Source: Pezicula radicicola (lineage: Eukaryota; Ascomycota; Leotiomycetes; Helotiales; Dermateaceae). From it: DNA of 64,000 nt. Below the pieces are notes generated by a model, which saw only the letters and a program-made list of their open reading frames with translations, searched no databases and was not told where the DNA came from. Location of the stretch: the NCBI GenBank assembly GCA_003008705.1, contig PDUO01000052.1, positions 110,601-174,600 on the forward strand, read 5' to 3'. The position numbers were made by a program, and so were the translations under genes. This document shows, piece after piece, positions 1 through 11,239 of this stretch. Positions within the stretch are counted from its first letter, which is position 1; each line of letters begins with the position of its first letter.

Positions 1-1
1 G

Positions 2-1477
2 CTCGCCATGGTCACGCCAATAGGTGAACGGTTTGGGAGACGAACTGCGCTCCTCATTGCTTTCATAACCTGTATCATTGGTTCAGCAATCCAGGCTGCT
101 TCCGTCAACGTAGGAATGCTTGTATTCTCGAGATGGTTTCTTGGTATCCAAAAACCCGAGTGCTTTTATTTGACCCGGCTAACGAGAACAGGTGTTGGTA
201 CTGCCTTCATGGCCCAACCGAGTCCCATTATCATCACCGAATTGGCATATCCTACCCACCGAGGAAAGGTGACTGCCCTCTTCACCCATTTTAATGTTCG
301 TAACCATCTCAGACTCCAATATCTTCTATCATCTACTGACAGCTTTGAGTTCTTCGGGGCAATATTTGCCGCTTGGTTGACTTACGGAACAATCAAAAGG
401 CACGATGATTGGAGCTGGCGCATTCCATCCTTACTCCAAGGGGCGTTCCCGTTCGTCCAACTTCTCTTTTGGTTTGCCATTCCCGAGTCTCCTCGATGGC
501 TCATCGCAAAAGGAAGGGTTGAAAAAGCTCGAGCACTCTTCGTTCGGCACCACGCTGGAGGGGATGCAAACTCACCCCTCATCGAGTTCGAAATGAAAGA
601 GATTCAAGAAACTCTCAGGCTTGAGAAGGAGCTCCCTGAAGGCGGAAGCTGGAGAGACATGGTCAAAACCCCAGCAAACCGACGGCGGTGCATGATCGCT
701 GTCATCCTCGGCGCCTTCGCACAGTGGGTAGGCAATGCTGTAATTACTTACTATCTGACATGGGTTCTCAACGACATTGGTATCACCGAAGCAACTAATC
801 AAGCTCTGCTCAATGGTGGACTCCAAGTCTTCAACCTCTTTGCTGCTGTGTTCTGTGGTGCCCTAATGGTGGACAGACTTGGACGGCGCACGCTCTTCCT
901 CTGGTCCGCTGCTGGTATGTGCATCTCATACATTGTAAGTCAAGCCAGACCACCTTCCAATGCAAAGGAATATGCAAGCTTTGGAATGGAAGCATCTACT
1001 GACCGAGCACCCCAGGTGTGGACCGCCCTCAACAGTCGATTCATCGAAACGAAATCAACCTCGGTTGGTATAGCTGTGGTCCCCATGCTCTTCGTCTTCT
1101 ACTTCCACTACGACATTGCCTTTACCCCTCTCCTCTATGCCTACCCTACAGAGATCTTCCCGTATGCTCTGCGCGGAGCCGGTGTCTCTCTCACCTACTT
1201 CTCGTCCCACGTTGGCTTTATCGTCAGCCAATTAGTTAATCCCATCGCCATGGCGAACATATCCTGGGAGTACTACATTGTATTTGTTGTCCTCAACGCC
1301 GTCTTGTTTGTTCTCGTTTGGCTTTTCTTTCCTGAGACTAAGGGACATAGTCTGGAGGAGATTGCACTGGTGTTTGAAGGCGACCAGGCCGCGGTCAAGA
1401 ATGCCATCCCTAACATCTTAGAAAAAGGAGAGCTGGAGATTGAGAATGTACATATTGAGGAGACCAAATCTGAATGA
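2..1477 (+). CDS. MFS sugar/hexose transporter, 5' end outside window
   Basis: Proton-coupled sugar uptake carrier of the plasma membrane, MFS sugar-transporter family (lactose-permease-like fungal clade). The frame is open from the first bases and the first Met (position 8) lies in the family motif ERFGRR of the TM2-TM3 loop, so the N-terminal helices lie off the window. Later family marks are IPESPRW (about 480-500), DRLGRR (about 875) and FFPETKG (about 1330). Two introns read through because they are multiples of three: 144-191 (48 bp) and 935-1015 (81 bp, GTAAGT...CCCCAG). Removing them restores continuous helices. A third small intron around 296-342 is likely, but its borders do not keep frame cleanly. 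The tail is charged (ELEIENVHIEE). This is the only large gene here with no obvious lesion and may be functional. Confidence 0.85.
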   Translation, partial: LAMVTPIGERFGRRTALLIAFITCIIGSAIQAASVNVGMLVFSRWFLGIQKPECFYLTRLTRTGVGTAFMAQPSPIIITELAYPTHRGKVTALFTHFNVRNHLRLQYLLSSTDSFEFFGAIFAAWLTYGTIKRHDDWSWRIPSLLQGAFPFVQLLFWFAIPESPRWLIAKGRVEKARALFVRHHAGGDANSPLIEFEMKEIQETLRLEKELPEGGSWRDMVKTPANRRRCMIAVILGAFAQWVGNAVITYYLTWVLNDIGITEATNQALLNGGLQVFNLFAAVFCGALMVDRLGRRTLFLWSAAGMCISYIVSQARPPSNAKEYASFGMEASTDRAPQVWTALNSRFIETKSTSVGIAVVPMLFVFYFHYDIAFTPLLYAYPTEIFPYALRGAGVSLTYFSSHVGFIVSQLVNPIAMANISWEYYIVFVVLNAVLFVLVWLFFPETKGHSLEEIALVFEGDQAAVKNAIPNILEKGELEIENVHIEETKSE

Positions 1478-2984
1478 TGGCGCTCTGACGGCGTGAGCGC
1501 GTGGAGGTGATATCTGGTCCACAGTTGAGAACCTCAACAAAGATGTTCTAGTTGTCGGCCGAGCCTTACCAAGCTTATGAATTGTCCTATATTTCAAGAA
1601 GAATGAAATTGCTAAGTTAATCACATTAAGCGCACCATCCCCAGTGACAGGAAGGGCCTGGTAACAAGGGAGGAATGTGTAGGTCACGTGACATCCATAG
1701 GTTTCGGCTCCCCTTCTCAAGTAGTGTATGTGAGAACTCCTCAATTTGCTTTTGAAGCAAAGGAGGGATAATAGTATGAAGTTAGGTGATATGTCGCAGA
1801 GATCGTCGTCTTCGATGTCGCTCTCGCCCGGGCTGGGCATTACCGTATCTTCATCAATGGACTCCTCGTCATCGTAGCGTCTACGTCACAGACGTGATAC
1901 ATTCGCCCACATTTCTGGTGAATGCAGTGATATTGCATCACTGCCAATCAATTCTGTGGTAACCATGCACCGTTTTTAGTAACTTTAAAGGTTGCTAAGC
2001 CTTCTCTAGTTGGGCGAGATTAAACTATCTAACAATTCTATATTTAGAGCTTCTTAGGAACCTTACAATATCTAGGTTTGGATTTTAGTATTGTCACGTA
2101 CAAGAACCAGCAGAGAGACCCAGAGAGCATAAGGAAAAGAAGGGGGTGCTTAGGAAGTTGTATTTATATAGAGTTTAAGGGGAAGATGGTTCGCTCTTTT
2201 CTTCACCATCTATTTACATAGATGTGCTCGAAGAGTTGTTGACCTGTCGACAAATGACTCTATTCACAACCAGTAGTGGTTAAATTGGTATTTGTCGGCA
2301 GGGCGTAAAGGCCCGAGATCGAGTGTGTGTTTTTAAGGGAAGTGGGGTTTTATGGATCTTGAGAGGAATAGGTAATGCGAACTACTATGTGAATGTTTGC
2401 TCATGCTATATTGTTGGGCTGATAAACGGAGAAGCGGCAGAGTATCTAGGACAGAAATCAGTTGAAAGGATTGAAGTTAGATAAGAGAATGAGCCTGGGG
2501 TACAGTATCTATCATTAAAGCTTTACTCCACAAACGGCAGGCAGCCAACCTGGCCCAATAGTATGTGTATGCTATACCACCCACACGCCCAACCAAATCT
2601 TAGAGCATCTTGTCAAAGACGGTGTCAATAAAATCATTCGCCTTAGGTCACGATCGAGATGTGACCTACTCTAAAATTTCGACTTAGGGCTCCTTTCGGC
2701 TACTGTCGGGGACGATGAAATCAGCTGTTTATCCTATAAGATCTCCAGCGCTGCGCATTTTATAAAGTCACCTCTAGGCACAGGAAAACAATACTTAGAG
2801 TAGCCCAGAGGCTGGAATTTGTTACTAAAGTCTAATAATGGTCTCGGTGGAACTTGGTGGTAAAACAGGTAATCAATTCTCCGCACATTAGGTGATTGTT
2901 TACCTGACAATGTTTTAGATATCCTGGAATCCCAAACAGTTAGTATGAATTCTATCTTCTAAAATGGGCATTTCTAGAAGACAT
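1478..2984. other. Intergenic, no recognised gene
   Basis: About 1.5 kb without a supported gene. On the minus strand near 1790-1880 there is a short acidic Ser/Asp/Glu-rich reading (GESDIEDDDLCDIS) that could be the end of a lost protein, but nothing upstream or downstream supports it. The stretch 2090-2300 (begins TGTCACG, contains a TATATAGAG box and an AACCAGTAGTGGTT inverted repeat) has the look of a solo LTR, but I could not find matching target-site duplications. Confidence 0.35.
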
Positions 2985-4265
2985 AATAGATATCCCTTCA
3001 TACGTATATTAATTTACATTCGCCAACAACCCTAATTGGAAGCGTTTCTATGCCTTAGGTCAAGAAATCCACACCTATCTTAGAGACGTTGCCGAAATAT
3101 ACAACGTCCTAAAATACGTAAAGCTAGGCCATCTATTTACTGGCGCCAAATGGCTAGAAAACACAGGCAAATAGGAAGTCATCCTGTTGAGCGACGGGGA
3201 GGTGTGTACTATCCCTGAGAATCTCGATTCCCTGAAGCTTACATTGTCACCTCGCTATGAAGATCATTGTGGATACTGCCGACGTTCTCATCAAAGGGAC
3301 TAGGCTATTGAACAAGTGGAAATTGCCGAGTATTTCCGGACTACACGATTTTGGTGGGAAGTTAATGCATTCAGCCAGCTATGATGAATCCTACGATGCC
3401 CGCGACAAGGCGGTTGCTGTCATCAGAAACAGATCAACAGGAATTCAGTTGGTTCTATCGTTGCAACCTATAGCACAAAAAGTGGTTCAATACTCCCGCT
3501 CACGAGCCTAGGTATCACAAGGGCCTTTTACAGATGAAATTATGAAACGCGGGGGAGCTGAGAACTATAAGGAACCCATTTATCTAGAGGATAATATACT
3601 GAATTATTTTTTTAGTCGAGCATAGTTTAGAAGAAAGGACAAAGTTTCGGAATGATCTAGAGTCGTATCTTAACTATAGACATAGTATCGAAGGAACCTT
3701 AAATAGCCTCCATTTTAATATGTTTCGAGGATCTAATACTTGGAAGAATAGGGCTCGTATAGTAGAAGATCTTATAAGAGAAAAGCTTAAGGATAGACCT
3801 AATATCCTCGAAAAGATCATTCCAAATTATCCTGTTGGATGTAAGAGGCTTGGTGCAGCTCCTGGCTATCTCGAATCTCTGACGAAACCAAACGTCGCAT
3901 TTCTTAATTGTGGAATCTATACGGTAACAAAAGACGGCATCTTAAGGGGTGGTGGAGTGCTCCAAAAGTTTGATTCAAGTATTTATGCTACTGGTTTTAA
4001 CACGTAGGTGGTATCATACGTTAGATTATTGTACTACTTGTCTCTCTATACTAATATTAAGGTTACAGATCACTCAATCAACAAGATGCTCCAATTTTTG
4101 GCTTAGGTGGTGAATCTCTTAATGACATCTGGAATCCTAAGCCCGAGGCTTATATGTCAATTTGTCCGATCAAGACACGAATTATTTCTTGTTGTTGGGG
4201 CTGAACGGTGCACCTGCTGCTACTATGATTGTTATAGTCGAGTTCCAAGTTGACTACATTGCCAA
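2985..4265 (+). pseudogene. Baeyer-Villiger / FAD monooxygenase relic
   Basis: Relic of a flavin-dependent Baeyer-Villiger monooxygenase, which uses NADPH and O2 to insert oxygen next to a ketone. Such enzymes are common in fungal secondary metabolism. Pieces appear in the right order on the plus strand: NPNWKRFYALGQEI and DVAEIYNVLKYVKLG (about 3020-3135), FGGKLMHSASYDE (about 3350), then AVIRNRSTGIQLV, which stands where the second Rossmann motif GxGxTG belongs but has lost its glycines. These are followed by IIPNYPVGCKRLGAAPGYLE (about 3820-3880) and an ATGF motif near 3990. A last piece (FLLLGLNGAPA) lies near 4185. Stops, frame changes and gaps separate the pieces, and the first FAD-binding motif is absent. 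Family assignment is firm; substrate unknown. Confidence 0.8.
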
Positions 4266-4832
4266 TTGCAGCCTCGTTAGATATAACACGGCTAGATTTG
4301 GAGGCAACATCGATTAAACAGATACAAGTGTCCAGTCCTCCTTCTAGTTTGGACCAAACAATACCTGTAAATGCCAACATCTTCTCACACGGCGAAACGA
4401 CCAGATCTTGGGCGCGTATGATTTTGCTAAAGCCTAGGGCAATGAGACTGTGAAAATGAGATGAAACTTCGTCCCACAGCTTGCTTGTAGTTATGTCTTG
4501 TAAAGACAGGACAGGTCTGGCTCCGAGCCTGGTGCCATTGTTACAAGTCAGAAGTTAATATAGGGACTGACACGATTTTCCACGAAGTAGGGAAGCATCA
4601 GATAATGCTTAAAATTCGTGAGAATTGACAGGTGGTATTTGGTTGGATTTGATAGTGGTAGAAGCAATATTCAACGCTCGGAAGTAATGCGCAATATCTA
4701 GAAAAGGGAGCGGGGAATGCTTGTTCGTTGGTGATCTATAATGAACATTTCCGATAATCTACTCATGATTGATATAACTATTATGTGTCGTAGTGAAGTA
4801 CAGTATTTGCTAGACCAGCAAGAATTTCAGGG
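4266..4832. other. Gap between monooxygenase relic and transposon
   Basis: A 570-bp stretch. A short open frame at 4250-4453 does not resemble the monooxygenase C-terminus or any family I know. Nothing else is recognised. Confidence 0.3.
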
Positions 4833-4834
4833 TA

Positions 4835-4909
4835 AAGTACTTTGCAATATTAGTGTAATTTTAATGATTTTGACCCTACCCTAGCTTTTTAAAAACCACT
4901 TTTTCGAAC
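4835..4909 (+). repeat. Left terminal inverted repeat
   Basis: Begins AAGTACTTTGCAATATTAG and ends TTCGAAC. It pairs with 8688-8762 on the opposite strand over its full 75 bp, with about 10 mismatches, nearly all C/T or A/G. TA lies immediately outside. Confidence 0.85.
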
Positions 4910-7639
4910 CTACCCTATAAAAATAAAAATTACTTACTAGTAACTATAAAACCTCCTTTTCTATATAAATTATATTATAATTATAGCCTCTTATATATAG
5001 TATACCCTCTAAAACTTTTAAATTTATTAAAATTATAAATATAGACCTAAAATATAAGACTTGAGTCTAAAAAGCTACTATAATTAAATATTAAGAAGTA
5101 ATAGTAAAACGAAGGTAATTAGATACTAAGGAGGAGGAGAAGATAGTATCTATTATTTCTAAGGGTATATTAAAGATAAATTAGATATTATTTAAGGGGG
5201 ATAAGTCTCCTAGTCTAGTACTAGAGTAGGTAGATCTATTAAAAGAATCTTATAAAATCTATCTCTATTTCTCTATATTTCTTAATAAGATTTTAGTTTA
5301 TTCTAAGCTAGAAACTATTAATCTATAGAACTCTAAATATATTAAATTTTAATATTTCTTAAAGACTATATAGAATATACTAAATTAATATCTATTAAGA
5401 GAATTAATCTATAGATCTATTAGATACCTAGAGTTATAGATTATAACTTATAAACTATAGAAGACTTAAGTACTAATAAATATTATACTTAAGGAGAGTA
5501 ATAGATACTAGAGAAAGTTAGAGAATACTCTTCTAGCTAAAAATATTAAGGGAGGGAGTATAAGACCTTTAGTAATTATCTTTACCTACTATAAACTTAT
5601 ATTTACTACTAGCGAAGCCTCTAATCTTATTATTCCTAAGGTACCTTCTAAAGCTAGTATAAAGTCTAAAGATAATAACCTTAGATACTTATTTAATAAG
5701 GATAATAGTAGTAAGAATAAGATTATTAAGGTTATAAAAGAGAAGGAAAAGAAACTAGGTAATATTACTAAAATTATATTAAAGGAAATAAAGAAGAATA
5801 AGAAATCAAAGGAGGGTACTACTAAAGGCTTTATTTATTAGTTTTAACTCTATTAGAAGTATAATAATTAAATATATAAGAACTATAATAAAGCTTATTA
5901 TTATATTATCTAATCTTATAAAATAAATAAATTAAATAAACTAAGGGTATTATATAGAAGATATATAAGATAGGTATAATCCCTAATAGAATAAAAAAGA
6001 GACTCTTTAATAAGAAGTAGGAGAAGGAGAATCTAAAAGTAGTAGAGGTTAGAAAGAAGACTAAAGAAGAAGAGAAGAAAGTAAGAAAAGAGGTATAAGT
6101 TAAAGTAGAGGCTCCTTAGACTATATACTTACCTCCTCTATTATTCTAGTAGCTCTAATTATCTATAGTATAGTAGTCTTTCCCTCCCCCTCTAATATTA
6201 TCTCTTATAATACTATCTTATTCTCTAATACTATATAATAGTAATCCTATATATTTTAACTTTAATAACCTTAGTTATATACCTAGGTATTAGAGCTATT
6301 AATATATATTCTATAGTATAACTCCTCTAGATTATCTAATACTAATTCTAGCTAATAAGAGGGAAGTTATATAGTATAAAGAGAATTAAAGGAAATATAA
6401 AACTAAATAGCTTAATAATATAAAGTAATAAATAAAGAAGAGATTCTATAATAAGGTACCTAATATAAAGACTAAATTAGAAGTTGAATTACTACTTATT
6501 TAATATTAATAATAAGTTAAATACTAAGATAATATTACTAAATTAACCTATAACTTAAGTCCTATCTCTAATACTATTCTAATTAATATCTAGTTTAAAT
6601 CTCTATAGTATTATTTAAAGTTATAAATAGACTCTAATTACTATAGCTCTATTAATAAGATTATTACTATAGATATAAAGAAGGAGTAGAATATTAAATA
6701 AATAAAACTATTTACTAAAGAAGACTCTAAGTATTATAATCTCCTTTAGAGTATAATAGAGGTTATCTAATAGAATCTATTAAGTTTTAAAACTTAGTAT
6801 AAATAATAAAATAACCTTACTAAAGAATTAAATAGTTTAGAGTTAACTAAGACCTTAATTTTAATAAGTAATTTATAAATTAATATAATAAGAAAACTAC
6901 CTTTCTTACTTAATAAATTCTAGTTTAAAGATAATATTTTTAAATTCTATAAAGAATATAATCTTAATTATAAATCTCCTAATTAATAAATATTTTAATT
7001 TAGTATAATTTAATATTATAATTATTATATTATAATTTTTTAAAATATAATAGTATAGTAGTAAAATAAGATTATATTTAAAAGTTTAGATTTTATATTA
7101 ATTTTTATATTTATAACTATATAATAATAATACTATAAAATAATAAACTTTATATTATAATTTAACTATTATATAAAGTATTATAAAATCTATATAGAGG
7201 TTATTTAATATTTTAATATTATTACTCTAGGGTTTTAATTTAAAAATAAGAGTATAACTTAAAAATAGTTAATATTTTTAGTAAAGTAGAGTATATATAA
7301 TATCTAAGTATCTTATATCTAATTTTTAAAGTCTTATAAAATAATAATATTAATAATAACTAATAATTAATTAATTCTATATATTATATAGAGTATTAGA
7401 GCTTTAATTTAAACTTATTCTAAAGTTTATATAATATTTTATTATTAATTTATAAAGTAATATTAAATAAGACTTTAATAATAGTACTTAGTAAGAATAA
7501 TAATTTAATATTTTACTTTCTTATTATTTTATAAGTTTAAATAATTAGTTAATTTAGAAACCTCTTTATTTAATTATTCTATATTTATTCTACTATATAT
7601 TCTATATATTTAAAATATTTATAAGCTTTTATAATAACT

Positions 7640-8590
7640 TCTAGATCTTTATCTATTCTTTTAATTATTTTAAAAAGAAAAACTAAGAACTTCTTATAAT
7701 TATCTCTAGTTTTAATATAAAAATAATACCTTAAATAAGTCTTTAAATTATAAAAACTCTCTTTAATTAGATTAAACTTAGAGTAATATAATAAGAGATA
7801 TTTAATATAATAACTAAAATTATAAATAAGTTTTTTAATATTAGAGTTTTAATAAATTAAAGTATTATCTATTATAATAATATTATAATATTCTTCTTCT
7901 ATATTATAATATAATAAAATATTATTTTAAAGCTAATTATAAAAATCCTCTAAACTAATTACTCTCTTCTTTATTAATAGATTTAAATAATCTTCTTTAA
8001 TATATACTAATAAAATAAACTACCTCTTTAACTTTACTAGATATTATTTAAGCCTTATAGGAATATCTATAAGTATCTAACCTTGACGTTAATCTCTAAT
8101 ATACTTATTATAAGTAGATTTATTAAAAAAGACTAGTTACCTTAATCTCTATTAAAGGTATTTAAAGGTCTAGTCTATAACTAATTCTTTATTTTACTAG
8201 AATACTTTAATACTAATAGTCTTATTAGTAATCTCTAGTTCCTTCTAGAGCCTATAGACCTACTAGATACTAATAGATACCTTGAACTTAGTATATAGAT
8301 AGTCTACTACCTTGTCTAAATATAATAATAGATCCTATTTAATTAATTATTTAGTATACTCTCTCATCGGCCTAGTAATAGCTTTCTTATACCCTAGAGC
8401 TTCTCAAAGATCAATTCCTGTTTATATATATTTAAGGGCTTTACGACGACGTTTACTAATAGATTTATAGGTAGTATTAAAGAACTTAGCGACCTTATTA
8501 GTATCGATAGTAAGGTTATCCTCGAATATTAAATTGATCGCATCGCCGTCTTGTTTCGAGAGCCTAGGTACTATAATTCTTATATTATTA
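7640..8590 (-). pseudogene. DDE transposase relic (Tc1/mariner, DDE_3 type)
   Basis: Minus-strand relic of the transposase that cuts and pastes the element. Reading through stops, the N-terminal helix-turn-helix region is seen near 8400-8530 (AINLIFEDNLTIDTNKVAKF, then KRRRKALKYI and ALGYKKAITRP). A second winged-helix-like segment (DPLLYLDKVVDYLYTKFKV) follows near 8280-8340. The DDE_3 core appears near 7740-7890 as IIIIDNTLIY, then YYSKFNLIKESFYNLK, matching the family pattern of an Asp in a D-N-A/T motif followed by P-x-x-x-N-P-I-E. Stops fall mostly where Gln or Trp would be, as expected from RIP. The first catalytic Asp cannot be placed. Inactive. Confidence 0.7.
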
Positions 8591-8687
8591 GAAAGAGCTT
8601 AATCTTAGCTTTAATTTAAGCTACTTACGAAGCTATTTTATTATAGGGTGGTGGAGTTATTATAATTGGGATGATTATAGGTATATA

Positions 8688-8762
8688 GTTCGAAATAGTG
8701 GTTTTCAAAAAGCTGGGGTAGGGTTAAAATCGTCAAAATTACGCTGATATTACAAAGCACTT
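8688..8762 (-). repeat. Right terminal inverted repeat
   Basis: Reverse complement begins AAGTGCTTTGTAATATCAG. It keeps more C and G than the left copy, so it is closer to the unmutated end. Confidence 0.85.
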
Positions 8763-8764
8763 TA

Positions 8765-9631
8765 ACACAGCTGTTCCGTTCACGTGAAGCGACATCCCAC
8801 CATTGCACACCAACGTCACTCACTAGTATTATTTCAACAAAAATCTTACCAAAAAGCCAACAATTCTCCATCACCCACAAATCAATTTAATTCCTAGCTA
8901 GACGAATACGGTCTACACCAGATACGTGGAGGTGGCGGAGGAGGAGGATGGACGACCCCAACTGATTATAACTCCAGAAGATCCTATTGAGGTCCTTGGT
9001 GGAAAGCGTATGCTCTAACTTGAATGGAAGAAAGCTTTGAGGAACGATGCATCACGGCCGCCATTAGATGTATCCGTAGGGAAAAGCGTGAGATCGCATG
9101 GAGAAACTCGATTTCTATAACAACAGACTAAAAGTTATATTTGGCGCAGCGTCTTGTTATCTTCAAAGCCGTGCTTGCTATATGATTCAGAACATCTTTT
9201 ATTTATGAGGCCTTTCATGCTCTCGTCCGGTGGAATATACTCTTTTCGTTCTAACTTCTTCCTTTGTTTCCATTGGCTCCATTCAATTGTTGCCGAGGGA
9301 CATATGTCGTTCACTACTGTGGTAGAGTAGATGACGCTGACTTGGCAAAGAGGAGGATGTTTGTGTTACACGGACCGGTCCATAACCCCTACTAATGAAG
9401 GGGTGCCGCGAGACTTGGCTTATCTGGAGTAAAACCGTGGTCCGACTAATGTCGTAAAACAAAGTAACCTTGACTATCAACTCGGAAGATGTGACCGGGA
9501 GCGACACAAAGATATGTTCTGCTCCTTAGGATAAATATATATATGATCGCTTCTCTTCATTGTATCATGTGACCGATCCATTATCCAACTCCATCGTTAT
9601 CCTACTTGCCAACTTGCTACTGCAATTCAAG
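8765..9631. promoter_or_regulatory. Upstream region of the MFS relic
   Basis: No gene recognised. Position 9372-9381 holds the perfect 10-bp palindrome GGACCGGTCC, with CGG/CCG triplets of the kind bound by Zn2Cys6 regulators. A TATA-like run (TAAATATATATATATG) lies at about 9532-9545, some 90 bp before the start codon at 9632. These are sequence resemblances only. Confidence 0.35.
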
Positions 9632-11000
9632 ATGGACGAGGCAACCAGTCGCGAGTTCAAGTCTCCCGAGGAAGTTTCCGAGAAGGTTGACAGCTCGATC
9701 GCCCAACCTAAGCATGCGACACTCGTCTCTTATAAAGGCGCTGACTCAACCCTCCGAGACAAGATGCAGCTTGTCAATGAGGTATGTTTACTACTAAAGT
9801 TATCCATGCTTATTACTCTAATATCTTCCAAAGGATATCAATTAGATAGGTTTCACCAAATATCATTAGAAGCTCTTCTGCCTGGCTGCCAGCCCATATT
9901 GTTGGCGTTAGTACAATCGTCTGCTGAGGTACAGCTGAGATTTGCTGATGAAAACTCGTTAGCAAAGGAAGCAATCTTCTTGAGTTCCGCAGCTTACGTA
10001 GAAAAACCCAAGCCAAAAAGCCAGCAGCCGTTTGGCCCAGACCCCACCAAGCTGCCATTAAAGTAACTGTCCATTGATATTTGGCTGGCAGAAATTCTAA
10101 GAACAAGCCGTGTCGAGAACAAGACTACCTCCTGTCCCTAAAAGAGTTAAGGCGACGAAAGAGGCAAAGGCGACATAGTTGGGTGCCGCTCCAGTAGTAG
10201 CAACTGTAAAGACAGTTGCAGAAAGAAGTGAGAAGTTGAAGGACCATTTTCGGCCCACAATATCTGCAGTAATACCCTAAAAAGAGCTCCTGCAAGAGCG
10301 CCGACATACAATGCAATAAGCGCTCCATTGCTGTAAGACGGTGAATACTGCAGAACGACTTGAGTATTTGCAGTAGACATTATAATTACCATCCAGGAGT
10401 CGACAGTATAACTTTTTAAGCTTTAGTTCGTAAACCGCAAAGTCTAGGTTCACAACTTACCCGAACCCACAAAAATTGATTCAGGTAACTTCTGCCTAAG
10501 GCAATACTACCTTGGGCACTGAAATTGAATTATATGGCCATAGCAATGGGAACTAATTAGTCTTGATACCCAAGAGTCAGTCTAGCGGCTGCAGGCCATC
10601 CTATATTCCTTCAGACCGTAATGTTGTCGGAGAGTCTCGCTTGATTCAGGGGTAATCTGATGCATCGTACTGTTGTTAAGCCTTCTTCGAGTCCTGGTCA
10701 TCCGTTTCCACGAGACCCCTAAATATCTCCTATGCAAAGGCGAGGATGAGAAAGTGGTAGCTTTACTCCAGAAGCTTGCCAAAGATTCAGGGAGACAATG
10801 CGACCTTACAGTCGAACAGCTCGCAAGCTATAGGCCTCTTAACAGCACACATTCAAATAAGTCTTCTAGCTTTAGTTGGGTGCATGAACTCGGCGTTCAC
10901 TACAAAAGGCTTTTCGCTACAAAGAAACTAGGTCTGTCAACAAGCCTTGTATTCGCCTCATGGACAGTTATAGGCCTCGTATACCCACTCTTATAAGTAT
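9632..11000 (+). pseudogene. MFS transporter relic with an internally inverted segment
   Basis: MFS transporter (12-TM carrier, SV2/metabolite-like fungal clade) broken by an inversion. The plus strand carries the start (MDEATSREFKSPEEVSEKV, Met at 9632), a GT-AG intron at 9782-9833, and the pre-TM1 motif IGFTKYH (stop in place of the next residue) followed by KLFCLAA near 9885. From about 9890 to about 10480 the next part of the protein is on the minus strand in the right order: a TM1 piece YTVDSWMVII, NGALIALYVGALAGALF (about 10330), VFLEFLPAKYQWTVTLMAAW (about 10105-10045) and NLSCTSADDC. It carries two minus-strand introns, one with GTAAGC...TGCTAAC...CATCAG. Plus-strand coding resumes near 10610 with LRVLVIRFHETPKYLLCKGE. 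The reading fades after LVYPLL (10996). TM7-12 is not recognisable. Confidence 0.8.
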
Positions 11001-11239
11001 TCTAGGCGACTCTAACATTCTGTTTAGTGACCATTTCCGCAGTGCCTCTAGCCGATGAAAACTCTGAACGAGGAAGTTGGCACCTCTGCATTCTGGTTGT
11101 GGCATTCTTAGCGGCATTCGTTGGTCAATTAACGCCAAAGGTCTTCTCCCTCTTATCTCATTTACGGTGTACATAAGTGTTCCGGAAAGATAATGGTTTA
11201 CAGTCCAGTGATAATTATGGTAACTGTAGCTATATGGCT
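11001..11239. other. Degenerate gap between MFS and carboxypeptidase relics
   Basis: The second half of the MFS transporter should lie here, but I find no motif of TM7-12. The sequence is too short to hold it, so it has been deleted or decayed beyond recognition. Confidence 0.3.

Larger units (their letters stand above)
4833..8764 (-). mobile_element. RIPed Tc1/mariner-type DNA transposon, probably with nested insert
   Basis: A very AT-rich block bounded by 75-bp terminal inverted repeats (4835-4909 and 8688-8762) with TA on both outer sides (4833-4834 and 8763-8764), the target-site duplication of Tc1/mariner elements. I count 10 differences in 75 between the two repeats; nine are transitions, as RIP would produce. 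The minus-strand right half holds a DDE transposase relic. The left half (about 5100-6500) reads better on the plus strand if stops are ignored, as Lys/Arg/Tyr-rich remnants that I cannot name. A 3.9-kb length is long for this superfamily, so a second element has probably landed inside the first. No reading frame survives. Confidence 0.75.

Noticed and set aside
2090..2310. Possible solo LTR (TGTCACG start, TATA-like box, inverted repeat near 2275)
   Set aside because: No convincing CA end, partner copy or target-site duplication within the window.
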